The notes: generated from the sequence alone by a model not told the origin. Positions 6,380-18,254 are shown, counted from the first letter of the stretch. The stretch is 56,754 nucleotides of DNA from Exiguobacterium indicum HHS 31 (GCF_001939065.1 NZ_MPSZ01000011.1:1-56754), one strand, 5' to 3'. Made by a program: numbers and translations.

Positions 6380-6497
6380 ATACCTCCTAAGGAATTAAAA
6401 GTTCTGTTTTTGATTTTTCATTTATTCACTAGGTGAATCTATCATAATCTTAGGTGTACGGGGCTAAGATTGTGGTTTCATAATAAATGAAATGCCA
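6380..6497 (-). promoter_or_regulatory. rplM 5' leader, probable L13-type ribosomal protein leader
   Basis: About 120 nt lie between the predicted transcript start and rplM. On the minus strand AATCTTAG...CTAAGATT forms a hairpin around GCCCCGTACAC, followed by a second small hairpin with TTCACCTAGTGAA. Bacilli are known to carry an L13 leader at this place that is thought to allow autoregulation. The match is by position and hairpin layout only. Confidence 0.5.
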
Positions 6498-6503
6498 ATA
6501 AAC

Positions 6504-6532
6504 ATTGTATGTTTTTTAATAGCCAATGTCAA
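6504..6532 (-). promoter_or_regulatory. rplM-rpsI promoter (sigma-A)
   Basis: A perfect -35 TTGACA (6527-6532), 17-bp spacer and -10 TACAAT (6504-6509) stand on the minus strand directly after truA. Confidence 0.9.
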
Positions 6533-6542
6533 TTGCCTTTTT

Positions 6543-7277
6543 TCACTCCGGATAGAAAACTTCCCATAGATAGAGTCCATGAGGAGGCGCCGTCACGCCT
6601 GCGACGTTCCGGTCCTTTGCCAGCAACATTTTTTTAATGTCCTCTGGTGCAAAACGACCGCGTCCGACGTCAAGTAATGTCCCGACCATGATCCGGATTT
6701 GATTATAGAGAAACCCACTGCCCTGGAACCGAAAGACGAGTTCGTCACCGATCGTCATCAACTCTGCCTCGTAAATCGTCCGGACCCGGTTATCCGTTTC
6801 CGTCTTCGCAACACAGAACGAACTGAAGTCGTGCGTCCCGACGAGATGGGCCATCCCTTGACGGATGCGCTCGAGATCGAGCGGATACGGGATATGAACC
6901 GATAGATTCCGACGAAACGCATTTTCTTCGCGGCGGACGAAATAACGGTATTCCTTCCCTACGACGTCGTAACGCGCTTCAAAGGTCGGTTCGACCTCTT
7001 CGCAGCTCCGGACACGAATATCCGCTGGTAAGAGCGTATTCAGTGCCTTAACGACGTTTTCCGGGGGAATTGCTAGTTCCGTATCAAAATGAATGACTTG
7101 CCCGTAGGCATGCACTCTCGCATCCGTCCGTCCCGAGCCAATGATCTTGACGGGATGTTTGTGCATCCGCGCAAGCGTCGTTTCAATCACTTCTTGAATC
7201 GTCAATCCGTTTGGTTGTACCTGATACCCGGCGTAGCCGGTCCCGTCATATTGAATCGTACATTTTAAACGACGCAT
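6543..7277 (-). CDS. truA: tRNA pseudouridine(38-40) synthase TruA
   Basis: The 244-residue enzyme isomerises uridines 38-40 of the tRNA anticodon arm. Motifs include CTIQYDGTGYAGYQ at the N-terminus, the catalytic-Asp loop GSGRTDARVHAYGQ (about residues 54-67) and GSGFLYNQIRIMVGTLL near the C-terminus. The usual loop is GRTDAGVHA; here Gly is Arg (codon AGA), an unusual change next to the catalytic Asp. The start is ATG 7277, sharing one base with the ecfT stop (TAATG); upstream in-frame codons belong to ecfT. It is the last gene of the ecfA1-ecfA2-ecfT-truA operon. Confidence 0.93.
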   Translation of the reverse strand: MRRLKCTIQYDGTGYAGYQVQPNGLTIQEVIETTLARMHKHPVKIIGSGRTDARVHAYGQVIHFDTELAIPPENVVKALNTLLPADIRVRSCEEVEPTFEARYDVVGKEYRYFVRREENAFRRNLSVHIPYPLDLERIRQGMAHLVGTHDFSSFCVAKTETDNRVRTIYEAELMTIGDELVFRFQGSGFLYNQIRIMVGTLLDVGRGRFAPEDIKKMLLAKDRNVAGVTAPPHGLYLWEVFYPE

Positions 7278-8068
7278 TACCCGATCCCTCGCAATCCTAC
7301 TAAACTGATCGTCAGGAGGACGAGTAGGATCATTAGACCCGTATCCCGCATCGTCCACTTGGACTCCCGTAGACGTGTCCGTCCCTCTCCTCCACGGTAT
7401 CCCCGCGCTTCCATCGCTATCGCAAGATCCTCTGCCCGCTTAAAGGCGGAGATGAACAAGGGAATCAATAACGGAATGATTGCCCGTAAGCGCTCCTTGA
7501 TCGGTCCTGCCGATAAATCAACCCCACGTGCTTGCTGTGCCTTCATGATTTTCTCTGTCTCTTCCGCTAAGGTTGGTAAGAAGCGAAGCGAGATCGATAA
7601 CATTAAAGCAATCTCATGCGTCGGAACACGAACGACCTTAAACGGCTTCAACAATAATTCAATCGCATCTGTCAATTCGATCGGTGAAGTCGTCAGCGTG
7701 ACGAGTGTCGTGATCGAGACGAGATAGAAGAAACGTAATGAGACGATGATCGCGAGTCGCAGTCCTTCTTCGTAGATCCGAAGCCAGCCGAACTCAAAGA
7801 GTACAGCCCCTTCGCGCGTGAAGAATAGCTGGATGACGAACGTAAAGACGATCAGGAATAAAATCGGTCGCAGTCCTTTTAGAACATAACGAAGCGGTAA
7901 GCGACTACTCATGAGTGCTAAGAACGTAAAGACAAGTAAAAAAATATTTGTTGCTGCGTTGTTCGCGAGAAAGACGAGCGGAATGAAGCAGAAAGCAAAG
8001 ATGATCTTCGCGAGTGCCGACGACCGGTGCAAGTACGACTGACCGGGAATATGTTGTCCGACGATCAT
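7277..8068 (-). CDS. ecfT: energy-coupling factor transporter transmembrane protein EcfT
   Basis: The 263-residue membrane protein couples two ATPases (EcfA1, EcfA2) to exchangeable vitamin- or metal-binding S components. It shows about five to six hydrophobic segments and the two cytoplasmic coupling motifs with Ala-Arg-Gly: AQQARGVDLSAG and AMEARGYRGGEGRTR. Start is ATG 8068 (MIVGQHIPG), overlapping the ecfA2 stop by four bases; an upstream ATG at 8095 is inside ecfA2. S components are not encoded nearby, as expected for the shared (group II) ECF module. Confidence 0.93.
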   Translation of the reverse strand: MIVGQHIPGQSYLHRSSALAKIIFAFCFIPLVFLANNAATNIFLLVFTFLALMSSRLPLRYVLKGLRPILFLIVFTFVIQLFFTREGAVLFEFGWLRIYEEGLRLAIIVSLRFFYLVSITTLVTLTTSPIELTDAIELLLKPFKVVRVPTHEIALMLSISLRFLPTLAEETEKIMKAQQARGVDLSAGPIKERLRAIIPLLIPLFISAFKRAEDLAIAMEARGYRGGEGRTRLRESKWTMRDTGLMILLVLLTISLVGLRGIG

Positions 8069-8919
8069 TCGCTCACCCCTTTCGTCATCAACCACTCGAT
8101 CAACTCGGTCTCCGTCCGGATGTCCGGTCGTTGCAATCCACGCCGATCAGCAACTTGCCAAGCAAGCGATAAGACGTGCGGAAGATCGAGGTGGAATTGC
8201 TCGAGCAATGTCTCTTCTTTAAACAGGTCAAGCGGTAGCCCGTCAAACGCCACCTGAGCGTTTTCCATGACGATGACGCGCTCGGCATACTCAAGCACCT
8301 GATCCATGTCGTGCGTGATCAGGAGCAACGTCATACCGGTCTCTGCATGGAGCCGGGCAAATAGACTCAGCATATGCTTGCGTCCTTGCGGATCGAGTCC
8401 TGCCGTCGGCTCATCGACGATCAACACGTCTGGTTGACTAGCGAGTACGCCGGCAATTGCAACACGCCTCATTTGCCCACCAGACAGGTCAAACGGCGAA
8501 CGACTCCAAAAGACTTCATCGAGTCCGACAGTCCGTAATGCCTCTTTCGCTAATTGCTCAGCGGTCGCGGCGTCATGACCGAAGTTCATCGGACCGAACA
8601 TGACATCTTTTAAGACCGTCTCTTCGAACAATTGATATTCCGGATATTGAAAAACAAGCCCGACGCGACGTCTTAATGGCTTGAGATCTTGTTTTTTCTT
8701 CGGTTCGACGATGATGTCATCGACTTGTACCTTCCCCGCTGTCGGCTTGAGCAACCCATTGATGTGTTGCACGAGCGTCGATTTCCCGGATCCGGTGTGC
8801 CCTACAAACGCAACAAGCGCCCCTGACGGAATCTCAAGATTCACATCACGCAGCGCGACTCGTTCGAACGGACTATTGAGTTGATACGTATAATTTAATT
8901 CCTGGATTAAGATTGGCAT
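8065..8919 (-). CDS. ecfA2: energy-coupling factor transporter ATPase EcfA2
   Basis: This 284-residue ABC ATPase has Walker A GHTGSGKST (about residues 39-47), signature LSGGQMRR, Walker B VLIVDEPTAGLD and the switch His in LLITHDMDQ. It pairs with EcfA1 to drive vitamin uptake through EcfT. It overlaps the end of ecfA1 by 13 nt and the start of ecfT by 4 nt, a sign of translational coupling. Confidence 0.92.
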   Translation of the reverse strand: MPILIQELNYTYQLNSPFERVALRDVNLEIPSGALVAFVGHTGSGKSTLVQHINGLLKPTAGKVQVDDIIVEPKKKQDLKPLRRRVGLVFQYPEYQLFEETVLKDVMFGPMNFGHDAATAEQLAKEALRTVGLDEVFWSRSPFDLSGGQMRRVAIAGVLASQPDVLIVDEPTAGLDPQGRKHMLSLFARLHAETGMTLLLITHDMDQVLEYAERVIVMENAQVAFDGLPLDLFKEETLLEQFHLDLPHVLSLAWQVADRRGLQRPDIRTETELIEWLMTKGVSE

Positions 8920-9737
8920 AAACGGTTCACCAATTCTCTTTCATCTAGTATCGTCTCCTCGAGTGAGAGACCTTGCGCCCGTAAACGTTCTTGTACCCGA
9001 ACAACGAATGGAACATCGAGTCCGATGTCTTCTAAGAACGATGCATGACGAAAGACTTCCTGAGGGGATCCTTCTAATACGATTTTCCCGGCATCCATGA
9101 CGATGACACGACTAGCCCGTAATACTTCGTCTAATTCGTGTGTAATCGCGATGACCGCCATTGGGTGAGTCGCATGGAGTTCCTGAACGGTCGACATGAC
9201 CTCTTGTCGTGCTAATGGATCAAGCATCGATGTGGCTTCATCAAGCACGAGAACATCAGGGCGCATCGCAAGCGCCGAAGCGATTGCGACACGCTGCTTC
9301 TGTCCGCCGGATAGTTGATGGGGTTCCCGATCAACAAAATCCGTAAGGCCAACGCGCGCTAGACTGTCGTCGATACGACGAACCATTTCCTCGCGTGGCA
9401 CACCCCAGTTTTCTAGAGCAAATGCCACGTCGTCGCGCACGGTCGTGCCAACGAATTGATTATCTGGATTTTGGAAGACGATGCCGATCGCTCGACGCAT
9501 CTCCCACAGTTGTTCCGGATTCGCACTTGAAAAGCGCTCAGCAACCGTAACGGTCCCTGTCTCCGGTAACAACAATCCATTAAACAATTTCGTCAGCGTT
9601 GATTTTCCAGAGCCATTGTGACCAACGATGGCGACCCATTCACCTGAACGAATCGTCAGAGAGACCTCGTGTAGGGCTGCTTGCTCCTGTTCCGGATACC
9701 GATAGGTGACCTGTTCCAGTTCAATCAGCTTGTCCAT
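8907..9737 (-). CDS. ecfA1: energy-coupling factor transporter ATPase EcfA1
   Basis: This 276-residue ABC ATPase has Walker A GHNGSGKST (about residues 39-47), Q-loop FQNPDNQFVG, signature LSGGQKQR and Walker B VLVLDEATSMLD, followed by ITHELDE. The ATSMLD form is typical of the A1 subunit. Start ATG 9737 follows AGGAGGAGAG. It is the first gene after the rplQ terminator; I see no convincing promoter in the 98-bp gap, so some read-through is likely. Confidence 0.92.
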   Translation of the reverse strand: MDKLIELEQVTYRYPEQEQAALHEVSLTIRSGEWVAIVGHNGSGKSTLTKLFNGLLLPETGTVTVAERFSSANPEQLWEMRRAIGIVFQNPDNQFVGTTVRDDVAFALENWGVPREEMVRRIDDSLARVGLTDFVDREPHQLSGGQKQRVAIASALAMRPDVLVLDEATSMLDPLARQEVMSTVQELHATHPMAVIAITHELDEVLRASRVIVMDAGKIVLEGSPQEVFRHASFLEDIGLDVPFVVRVQERLRAQGLSLEETILDERELVNRLCQS

Positions 9738-9778
9738 GATCTCTCCTCCTTCATCAAATCAATACTTTCATTTTGTAG

Positions 9779-9813
9779 CAAAAGGGCAGAAGCGGGATAC
9801 GCACTGCCCTTTT
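9779..9813 (-). terminator. terminator after rplQ
   Basis: AAAGGGCAG and CTGCCCTTT pair across a 15-nt loop (9781-9813) and end in TTTT on the minus strand. It closes the ribosomal protein superoperon. The short T-run suggests incomplete termination into ecfA1. Confidence 0.75.
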
Positions 9814-9835
9814 ATGGCGAATCATTTAATGAGGA

Positions 9836-10207
9836 TTAAACGAGTTCGATGATGACCATTTCTGCGCCGTCACCACGACGTGGTCCCATTTTCATGATGC
9901 GTGTGTAACCACCTTGACGCTCAGCAAAACGTGGAGCCACATCAGCGAATAACTTTTGGATCGCGTCTTGTGCTTTGCCCTCTGCGTTTTGACCAGCAGC
10001 TTCACGGCGAACGAACGATGCAACTTGACGACGAGCGTGGAGATCACCGCGTTTACCTAAAGTGATGAGTTTCTCTACGACTGGACGAAGTTCCTTCGCT
10101 TTTTGTTCTGTAGTTTGGATACGCTCATTGATGATGAGATCAGTCGCAAGGTCACGCAAAAGTGCCTTACGTTGTGAGCTTGTACGGCCTAATTTCGAGT
10201 ATGCCAT
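9836..10207 (-). CDS. rplQ: 50S ribosomal protein L17
   Basis: The product is 123 residues from ATG 10207 ([10 protein letters not shown]), which follows GAAGGAGGGAA; earlier in-frame codons overlap the rpoA end. Family motifs: [16 protein letters not shown] near the start and [19 protein letters not shown] near the end. L17 sits near the exit of the peptide tunnel. Last gene of the alpha operon segment, directly behind rpoA. Confidence 0.96.
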   Translation of the reverse strand: MAYSKLGRTSSQRKALLRDLATDLIINERIQTTEQKAKELRPVVEKLITLGKRGDLHARRQVASFVRREAAGQNAEGKAQDAIQKLFADVAPRFAERQGGYTRIMKMGPRRGDGAEMVIIELV

Positions 10208-10240
10208 GGATGGATTCCCTCCTTCGTGCAATTAATAGTA

Positions 10241-11185
10241 TTAGTCTTCTTTGCGCAAGCCTAGTCCGAGTTCGTCGAGTTTCGCTTGAACTTCCTCGAG
10301 TGATTTACGTCCGAGGTTACGGACTTTCATCATCTCGTCTTCGCTCTTGTTCGCGAGTTCTTGAACCGTGTTGATACCAGCGCGTTTCAAACAGTTGTAC
10401 GAACGAACTGAGAGATCGAGTTCTTCGATCGTCATTTCGAGTACTTTTTCTTTTTGATCTTCTTCCTTTTCGACCATGATTTCAGCATGGAGCGCTTCGT
10501 CCGTAAGACCAACAAAGATGTTTAAGTGTTCTGTCATGATTTTCGCACCGAGTGACACTGCTTCTTCAGGGCGGATTGAACCGTCCGTCCAAACATCTAG
10601 CGTCAACTTATCGAAGCTCGCATCTTGACCGACACGTGTTTTTTCAACTTGATAATTTACACGTTGAATTGGCGTGTAAATCGAGTCGATTGGGATGACA
10701 CCGATTGGCATATCGTCCCGTTTGTTATCTTCAGCCTGAACATACCCACGACCACGGCGTGCTGTCAGACGCATATGAAGTGATGCACCTTCTGCAAGCG
10801 TTGCGATGTGAAGTTCTGGGTTGAGGATTTCGACGTCGCTGTCATGCGTAATGTTCGCAGCAGTGACAACACCAGCGCCTTGAATATCGATCTCAAGCGT
10901 TTTCTCTTCTTCCGAGTACACTTTGAGGGCGAGTTTCTTAAGGTTCAAGATGATTTGGGTAACGTCTTCTACAACGCCATCAATCGTCGAGAACTCATGA
11001 AGAACGCCATCGATTTGGACTGCAGTGACTGCAGCACCCGGAAGTGAAGACAATAGGATACGACGCAATGAGTTACCAAGCGTTGTACCGAATCCACGCT
11101 CAAGCGGCTCAACTACGAATTTACCAAACGTAGCATTCTCGCTTAACTCGATCGTTTCAATCTTCGGTTTTTCGATTTCGATCAT
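10241..11185 (-). CDS. rpoA: RNA polymerase alpha subunit
   Basis: The 314-residue product equals the B. subtilis length. The N-terminal dimerisation domain (about 1-230) holds [23 protein letters not shown]; a linker rich in Glu/Lys joins the C-terminal domain (about 250-314), with [20 protein letters not shown] for contact with UP elements and activators. Start ATG 11185 has AAGGAGGGG upstream; a longer frame has no support. It follows rpsK after a 137-nt gap. Confidence 0.97.
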   Translation of the reverse strand: MIEIEKPKIETIELSENATFGKFVVEPLERGFGTTLGNSLRRILLSSLPGAAVTAVQIDGVLHEFSTIDGVVEDVTQIILNLKKLALKVYSEEEKTLEIDIQGAGVVTAANITHDSDVEILNPELHIATLAEGASLHMRLTARRGRGYVQAEDNKRDDMPIGVIPIDSIYTPIQRVNYQVEKTRVGQDASFDKLTLDVWTDGSIRPEEAVSLGAKIMTEHLNIFVGLTDEALHAEIMVEKEEDQKEKVLEMTIEELDLSVRSYNCLKRAGINTVQELANKSEDEMMKVRNLGRKSLEEVQAKLDELGLGLRKED

Positions 11186-11322
11186 CTGAACCCCTCCTTG
11201 AATATCGTCATGTTGGCCATCGCGTTCAATCGCCAACCGCCTTGTGCACGTTTCTACTGCCTTGCTTGGTCAAACGATCAACAAAAGTCTACTCGAATCC
11301 CCGCTCTGCAGTACAAGACGGG
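11186..11322 (-). other. rpsK-rpoA intergenic region
   Basis: This 137-nt gap is longer than most in the run. I see no clear sigma-A promoter or hairpin with a T-run, only the rpoA ribosome binding site at its end. Confidence 0.5.
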
Positions 11323-11718
11323 TTACACGCGACGACGTTTTGGAGGGCGGCAACCGTTGTGTGGTACTGGAGTAACGTCACGGATTGCAGTAACTTCGAG
11401 ACCGATCGCTTGAAGAGCACGGATAGCTGCTTCACGACCTGCACCAGGACCTTTAACGTTAACTTCTACAGTACGCATACCGTTATCCATTGCTGTTTTA
11501 GCAGCTGTTTCAGATGCCATTTGTGCAGCGAAAGGAGTCGATTTACGTGAGCCTTTGAAGCCCATGTTACCTGCAGTTGCCCAAGAGATTGCATTCCCTT
11601 GCATATCAGTGATCGTAACGATCGTGTTGTTGAATGTTGAACGGATATGCACGATACCAGATTCAATATTCTTTTTGACTTTACGTTTACTACGAACGTT
11701 CTGTTTGCGTTTTGCCAT
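11323..11718 (-). CDS. rpsK: 30S ribosomal protein S11
   Basis: The 131-residue product matches family length, with the conserved [32 protein letters not shown] and the basic end [14 protein letters not shown]11 forms part of the 30S platform near the Shine-Dalgarno helix. It follows rpsM by 16 nt, as in other Bacilli. Confidence 0.97.
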   Translation of the reverse strand: MAKRKQNVRSKRKVKKNIESGIVHIRSTFNNTIVTITDMQGNAISWATAGNMGFKGSRKSTPFAAQMASETAAKTAMDNGMRTVEVNVKGPGAGREAAIRALQAIGLEVTAIRDVTPVPHNGCRPPKRRRV

Positions 11719-11734
11719 CTTAGTTTACCCTCCC

Positions 11735-12100
11735 TTACTTCTTCTTGTTCGCTACTGTACGGCGTGGGCCTTTACGAGTACGCGAGTTGTTTTTAGTGTT
11801 TTGACCACGAACTGGAAGACCACGACGGTGACGAACACCACGGTAGCAACCGATTTCGATCAAACGTTTGATGTTGAGTGAGATTTCACGACGAAGGTCA
11901 CCCTCAACTTTGATTTTGTCTAAACCATCACGAAGTTGGTTCAATTGTTCCTCAGTCAAGTCGCGAGTACGAGTATCTTCAGAGATACCAGTTTCTTTCA
12001 AGACTTTTTGAGCAGTCGTTTTACCAACACCATAGATGTAAGTGAGTGAGATGACGATGCGTTTCTCACGTGGAATATCTACACCAGCAATACGTGCCAT
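11735..12100 (-). CDS. rpsM: 30S ribosomal protein S13
   Basis: The 121-residue product begins [20 protein letters not shown] and carries [10 protein letters not shown] and the [16 protein letters not shown] stretch typical of S13, which contacts tRNAs and the B1 intersubunit bridge from the 30S head. Full length, with rpmJ just upstream. Confidence 0.97.
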   Translation of the reverse strand: MARIAGVDIPREKRIVISLTYIYGVGKTTAQKVLKETGISEDTRTRDLTEEQLNQLRDGLDKIKVEGDLRREISLNIKRLIEIGCYRGVRHRRGLPVRGQNTKNNSRTRKGPRRTVANKKK

Positions 12101-12120
12101 GTGTGCACCTCCTTGTTTAA

Positions 12121-12267
<147 letters not shown>

Positions 12268-12486
12268 TTATTTGAAACGGTATGTGATCCGTCCGCGAGT
12301 CAAGTCGTATGGTGACAACTCAACCGTTACTTTATCTCCTGGCAAGATCCGAATGAAGTGCATCCGAATTTTTCCTGAGACGTGCGCGAGGACCGTGTGG
12401 CCGTTTTCTAACTCCACCTTAAACATCGCGTTTGGAAGCGGCTCGATAACCGTACCTTCCACTTCGATTACATCTTGTTTCGCCAT
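12268..12486 (-). CDS. infA: translation initiation factor IF-1
   Basis: The 72-residue OB-fold protein has family motifs [20 protein letters not shown] and [16 protein letters not shown] and ends ITYRFK. IF-1 occupies the ribosomal A site during initiation. ATG 12486 follows GGGG at about 8 nt. Confidence 0.96.
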   Translation of the reverse strand: MAKQDVIEVEGTVIEPLPNAMFKVELENGHTVLAHVSGKIRMHFIRILPGDKVTVELSPYDLTRGRITYRFK

Positions 12487-12635
12487 CAATTATACCCCTT
12501 TCTCTATAAAGTTGATTGGGAGCCCAGACGATTTGTAGCGCTAGGGGCTTTCTACAAGAGCCATTGAGAGATCATCGGTCACAAACACGAGTGGATACTG
12601 GCTTATAGAAAGGTGACACCAATAACGCGCACAGC
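12487..12635 (-). other. map-infA intergenic region without a gene
   Basis: In B. subtilis a small KOW-domain gene lies between map and infA. Here the 149 nt contain stops in all three frames that I read and no comparable gene. An inverted pair TTGTAG...CTACAA and an AGCCC/GGGCT pair could fold into a hairpin in the infA leader. No T-run and no clear promoter. Confidence 0.55.
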
Positions 12636-13387
12636 TCACTCTGCATCGACCGTTAAGATCTCGTAGCCGTCGTCTGTGATGGCGATGGTGTGCTCAAAGT
12701 GGGCGCACATGCTACCGTCCACCGTCACTACCGTCCAATTGTCGGATAGTGTGCGAACATAGCGTTTCCCGACGTTGACCATTGGCTCAATTGCCAGTGT
12801 CATGCCGGTTTTCAGGCGCGGCCCTTTCCCCGGTGGTCCATAATGTGGAATTTGCGGATCTTCATGCAAATTTTGTCCCACGCCGTGGCCCACATATTCG
12901 CGGACTACAGAAAAATTCGCAGCTTCAACATGTGACTGAATCGCATGCGAAATATCTGTCAGGTGCACGCCAGCTTTGGCGCGCTCCAATCCTTTATACA
13001 GAGATTCTTCAGTTACGTCAAGTAACCGCTTCGTCTCTTCAGAGATTGTACCTACCGGATATGTCCAGGCTGAATCTCCGTGATACCCATTGTACTCTGC
13101 TCCGATGTCAATCGAGATGATGTCACCGTCCTGAAGTACACGATCTCCCGGAATACCATGGACAAGCTCTTCGTTCACGGAAGCACAGATGCTACCCGTG
13201 AAACCATTATACCCTTTAAACGATGGTGTTGCCCCTTGACTTCGAATATAGCGTTCAGCGATCGCGTCGAGTTGCCCCGTCGTGATACCTGGGCGAATGT
13301 GAGCTTGAAGCTCCTTATGCGTCCGGGCGACGATTTGTCCTGCTTTACGCATGATGTCGATTTCACGCGGCGCTTTCGTGATGATCA

Positions 13388-13388
<1 letters not shown>
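12636..13388 (-). CDS. map: methionine aminopeptidase, type I
   Basis: The 250-residue enzyme removes the initiator Met from new proteins. Metal-ligand motifs are visible: [22 protein letters not shown] (two Asp), [18 protein letters not shown] (His), IEPMV (Glu) and a final Glu near FEHTIAIT. The start ATG shares one base with the adk stop (TAATG), as is typical of the coupled secY-adk-map order. Confidence 0.96.
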
Positions 13389-15395
<2,007 letters not shown>

Positions 15396-15396
<1 letters not shown>

Positions 15397-15836
15397 TAGA
15401 TCACCTCAACCGTACCGCCGGCAGCTTCGATTGCTTGCTTCGCAGCGTCGGAGAACTTATGAGCTTTGACTGTTAGTTTCTTTTCGATCTTACCGTTAGA
15501 AAGAATTTTCACGCCGTCTTTCATGCCTTTGACTGCACGAGTCTCGACAAGAAGTTCTGGAGTGACTTCAGTTCCTTCTTCAAAACGGTTGAGTGTGTCA
15601 AGGTTAATGACCGCGAACTCTTTACGAGTTGGGTTGTTGAAGCCGCGTTTTGGTAAACGACGGTAAAGTGGGTTTTGTCCACCTTCGAAACCTGGACGAA
15701 CACCACCGCCTGAACGAGCTTTTTGACCTTTGTGACCACGGCCAGAAGTCTTACCGTTACCAGAAGACATACCGCGACCTACACGGTTGCGTTCTGAACG
15801 TGAACCAGCAGCTGGTTTCAATTCATGGAGTTTCAT
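15396..15836 (-). CDS. rplO: 50S ribosomal protein L15
   Basis: The 146-residue product starts [13 protein letters not shown] at ATG 15836 behind AGGAGGTG. The long basic Gly-rich N-terminal tail ([20 protein letters not shown]) that threads into 23S rRNA is plain, followed by the globular domain. The stop overlaps the secY start (TAATG). Confidence 0.96.
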
Positions 15837-15871
15837 AGTGGGGCACCTCCTCATAAAATTATATCGAACTA

Positions 15872-16057
15872 TTACTCTTGAATTTCTTTTACTGTCACTA
15901 AGTGTGACACGTGGTTAATCATCCCACGCATAGCAGCGTTGTCAGGTACGACAACAGTCTGGTGCATCTTACGGAGACCAAGCGTACGAGTAGTAACGCG
16001 TTGGTTCTCCGGACGACCGATCATGCTGCGTGTGAGGGTAACTGCGAGTTTCGCCAT
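15872..16057 (-). CDS. rpmD: 50S ribosomal protein L30
   Basis: The 61-residue product contains [17 protein letters not shown] and [20 protein letters not shown], the typical L30 pattern. It is located between rpsE and rplO as in all Bacilli, with a good ribosome binding site, AAGGGAGGG. Confidence 0.96.
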   Translation of the reverse strand: MAKLAVTLTRSMIGRPENQRVTTRTLGLRKMHQTVVVPDNAAMRGMINHVSHLVTVKEIQE

Positions 16058-16075
16058 CTGTTTTCCCTCCCTTTC

Positions 16076-16576
16076 TTAACCGCGAAGTTCTTCGACGGTT
16101 TTACCGCGGAGTTTCGCAACTTCTTCAGCACGTTTGAGTGATGTGAGACCTTCGACAGTCGCACGAACCATGTTGATTGGAGTGCTTGATCCAAGTGATT
16201 TTGAAAGAATGTCGTTGATTCCCGCTAATTCGAGAACCGCACGAACTGGACCACCAGCGATGACTCCAGTACCTTCAGAAGCAGGCTTCAAGAAGACGTG
16301 ACCTGCACCGAATACACCGTTGACTTCGTGTGGAATTGTTGTGTTAACGATTGGAACGTTAACCATGTTTTTCTTAGCATCTTCGATTGCTTTACGGATC
16401 GCTTCAGGCACTTCCTGAGCTTTACCCGTACCGAAACCTACGTGACCATTCTTGTCACCAACGACGACGAGGGCAGCAAAACGGAAGCGACGGCCACCTT
16501 TTACTACTTTCGCGACGCGGTTTACGGTAACAACGCGTTCTTCGAGTTGATCCATGTTAATTTCTAACTGGCGCAT
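16076..16576 (-). CDS. rpsE: 30S ribosomal protein S5
   Basis: The 166-residue product equals the B. subtilis length when started at ATG 16576 ([10 protein letters not shown]), which has GGAGGGAACC upstream. Motifs: [20 protein letters not shown] (the loop altered in spectinomycin resistance), [18 protein letters not shown] and [20 protein letters not shown]5 sits near the mRNA entry channel and helps decoding accuracy. Confidence 0.97.
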   Translation of the reverse strand: MRQLEINMDQLEERVVTVNRVAKVVKGGRRFRFAALVVVGDKNGHVGFGTGKAQEVPEAIRKAIEDAKKNMVNVPIVNTTIPHEVNGVFGAGHVFLKPASEGTGVIAGGPVRAVLELAGINDILSKSLGSSTPINMVRATVEGLTSLKRAEEVAKLRGKTVEELRG

Positions 16577-16598
16577 GTAGAGGTTCCCTCCTTTTCTA

Positions 16599-16949
16599 TT
16601 AGAATTTGAGACCAGCTTCACGAGCTGCTTCAGCTACAGCTTTGATACGTCCATGATAGAGATATCCTCCACGGTCGAAAACGACTGTTTCGATACCTTT
16701 TTCAAGAGCGCGCTCAGCTGCGAGCTTACCAACTGCTGCCGCAGCGTCAGTCGTGTTGCCTTTTTCAAGGTCGAGTGATGATGCAGATGCGAGTGTTGCA
16801 TGTGTTGCATCGTCAATGACTTGTACGTAAATGTTCTTGTTCGAACGGAATACGTTCATACGTGGACGTGTTGCAGTCCCGATGATTGTACGACGGACAC
16901 GACCATGACGTTTTTTACGCGTAGCGTTTTTATCTGCCTTTGAGATCAT
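16599..16949 (-). CDS. rplR: 50S ribosomal protein L18
   Basis: The 116-residue product has [20 protein letters not shown] near the N-terminus and [20 protein letters not shown] at the C-terminus, both typical of L18, which binds 5S rRNA together with L5. It is slightly shorter than in B. subtilis and lies in the normal place after rplF. Confidence 0.96.
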   Translation of the reverse strand: MISKADKNATRKKRHGRVRRTIIGTATRPRMNVFRSNKNIYVQVIDDATHATLASASSLDLEKGNTTDAAAAVGKLAAERALEKGIETVVFDRGGYLYHGRIKAVAEAAREAGLKF

Positions 16950-16986
16950 TTATGCCACTCCTTTCCGGTCAATTCGCATTCGCGAA

Positions 16987-17523
16987 TTACTTACCTGTTT
17001 TACCTTCTTTACGACGAACGACTTCATCACTGTAGCGAATACCTTTACCTTTGTACGGCTCAGGTTGACGGTACGAACGGATCAATGCAGCGACGTGACC
17101 AACACGTTCTTTGCTGATTCCGCGAACGATGAGTTGCGTATTCGTAGGAACTTCGACTTCGATGCCTTGTTCCGGAGTGTACTCGATTGGGTGTGAGTAA
17201 CCGAGGTTGAGTACGATTTTGTTACCTTGCTTTTGTGCACGGTAACCAACACCTTGGATATCGAGTGTCTTAGCGAAACCGTTGCTTACACCTTCGACCA
17301 TGTTCGCGATAAGCGCACGAGTCGTTCCGTGGATCGTACGGCTTGCTTTCTCGTCGTTCGGACGAGTGACAGTCAATTCATTACCTTCTACGTTGATCGC
17401 CATAGCTGGGCTGAACTCGCGTGAGAGTTCCCCTTTAGGACCTTTTACCGTAACCGTGTTGTTTTCAACTGTTACTGTAACGCCTGCTGGGATGACGACT
17501 GGCTTTTTACCAATACGTGACAT
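16987..17523 (-). CDS. rplF: 50S ribosomal protein L6
   Basis: The 178-residue product shows the duplicated alpha/beta fold: first repeat with [14 protein letters not shown], second with [31 protein letters not shown], the conserved C-terminal motif. L6 lies close to the factor-binding site and sarcin-ricin loop. Full length, clear ribosome binding site. Confidence 0.97.
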   Translation of the reverse strand: MSRIGKKPVVIPAGVTVTVENNTVTVKGPKGELSREFSPAMAINVEGNELTVTRPNDEKASRTIHGTTRALIANMVEGVSNGFAKTLDIQGVGYRAQKQGNKIVLNLGYSHPIEYTPEQGIEVEVPTNTQLIVRGISKERVGHVAALIRSYRQPEPYKGKGIRYSDEVVRRKEGKTGK

Positions 17524-17554
17524 TTAAGACACCTCCGTTCTTTTTATGCGTGTA

Positions 17555-17953
17555 TTACCAGATGTATGCGATCACTTCGCCGCCGACTTTTTGTTGGCGA
17601 GCTTCTTTATCAGTCATTACACCTTTAGATGTTGAAACGATAGCGATTCCGAGACCACCGAGTACTTTCGGGATTTCATCAGCTTTCGCGTAAACGCGAA
17701 GACCTGGTTTCGAGATACGTTTGAGTCCAGTGATAACGCGCTCGTTGCTTGCGCCGTATTTAAGGAATACGCGGAGCGTACCTTGTTTGCTGTCCTCGAG
17801 ATATTCAACATCGCGGATGAAACCTTCACGTTTGAGGATTTCAGCGACTTCACGTTTGATTGTAGAAGCTGGCATTTCCAACTTCTCATGGCGAACCATG
17901 TTTGCATTACGAATGCGTGTAAGCATATCTGCAATCGGATCTGTCATAACCAT
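17555..17953 (-). CDS. rpsH: 30S ribosomal protein S8
   Basis: The 132-residue product starts [18 protein letters not shown] at the first ATG (17953), which has GGAGGT at 7 nt. It ends [20 protein letters not shown]...YIW, the conserved S8 rRNA-binding end. In E. coli S8 is the repressor of the spc operon; I cannot see whether this is so here. Confidence 0.97.
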   Translation of the reverse strand: MVMTDPIADMLTRIRNANMVRHEKLEMPASTIKREVAEILKREGFIRDVEYLEDSKQGTLRVFLKYGASNERVITGLKRISKPGLRVYAKADEIPKVLGGLGIAIVSTSKGVMTDKEARQQKVGGEVIAYIW

Positions 17954-17984
17954 GCGATGTACCTCCTTTCACAACTTTAATGAA

Positions 17985-18254
17985 TTACCAGCTTGCTTTT
18001 TTAACACCAGGGATTTGACCTTTATGAGCAAGATCACGGAACTTAATACGGCTGATACCGAATTTACCAATGTAACCGTGTGGACGGCCAGTGATACTAC
18101 AACGGTTGTGTAAACGAACCGCTGAAGAGTTACGTGGGAGTTTGCTCAAGCCGATGTAGTCGCCTTGTGCTTTCAATTCTGCGCGTTTTTCAGCGTAGCG
18201 CTCAACGAGTGCTTGGCGTTTTACTTCACGTGCGATCATTGATTTCTTAGCCAT
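17985..18254 (-). CDS. rpsN: 30S ribosomal protein S14, zinc-independent type
   Basis: The 89-residue product has a single Cys (in [20 protein letters not shown]) where zinc-binding S14 (about 61 residues) has two CxxC pairs. B. subtilis keeps the short zinc form in this operon and the long zinc-free form elsewhere as a zinc-starvation backup. Here the zinc-free form sits in the spc operon itself, between rplE and rpsH, so it is likely the main S14. Confidence 0.95.
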   Translation of the reverse strand: MAKKSMIAREVKRQALVERYAEKRAELKAQGDYIGLSKLPRNSSAVRLHNRCSITGRPHGYIGKFGISRIKFRDLAHKGQIPGVKKASW

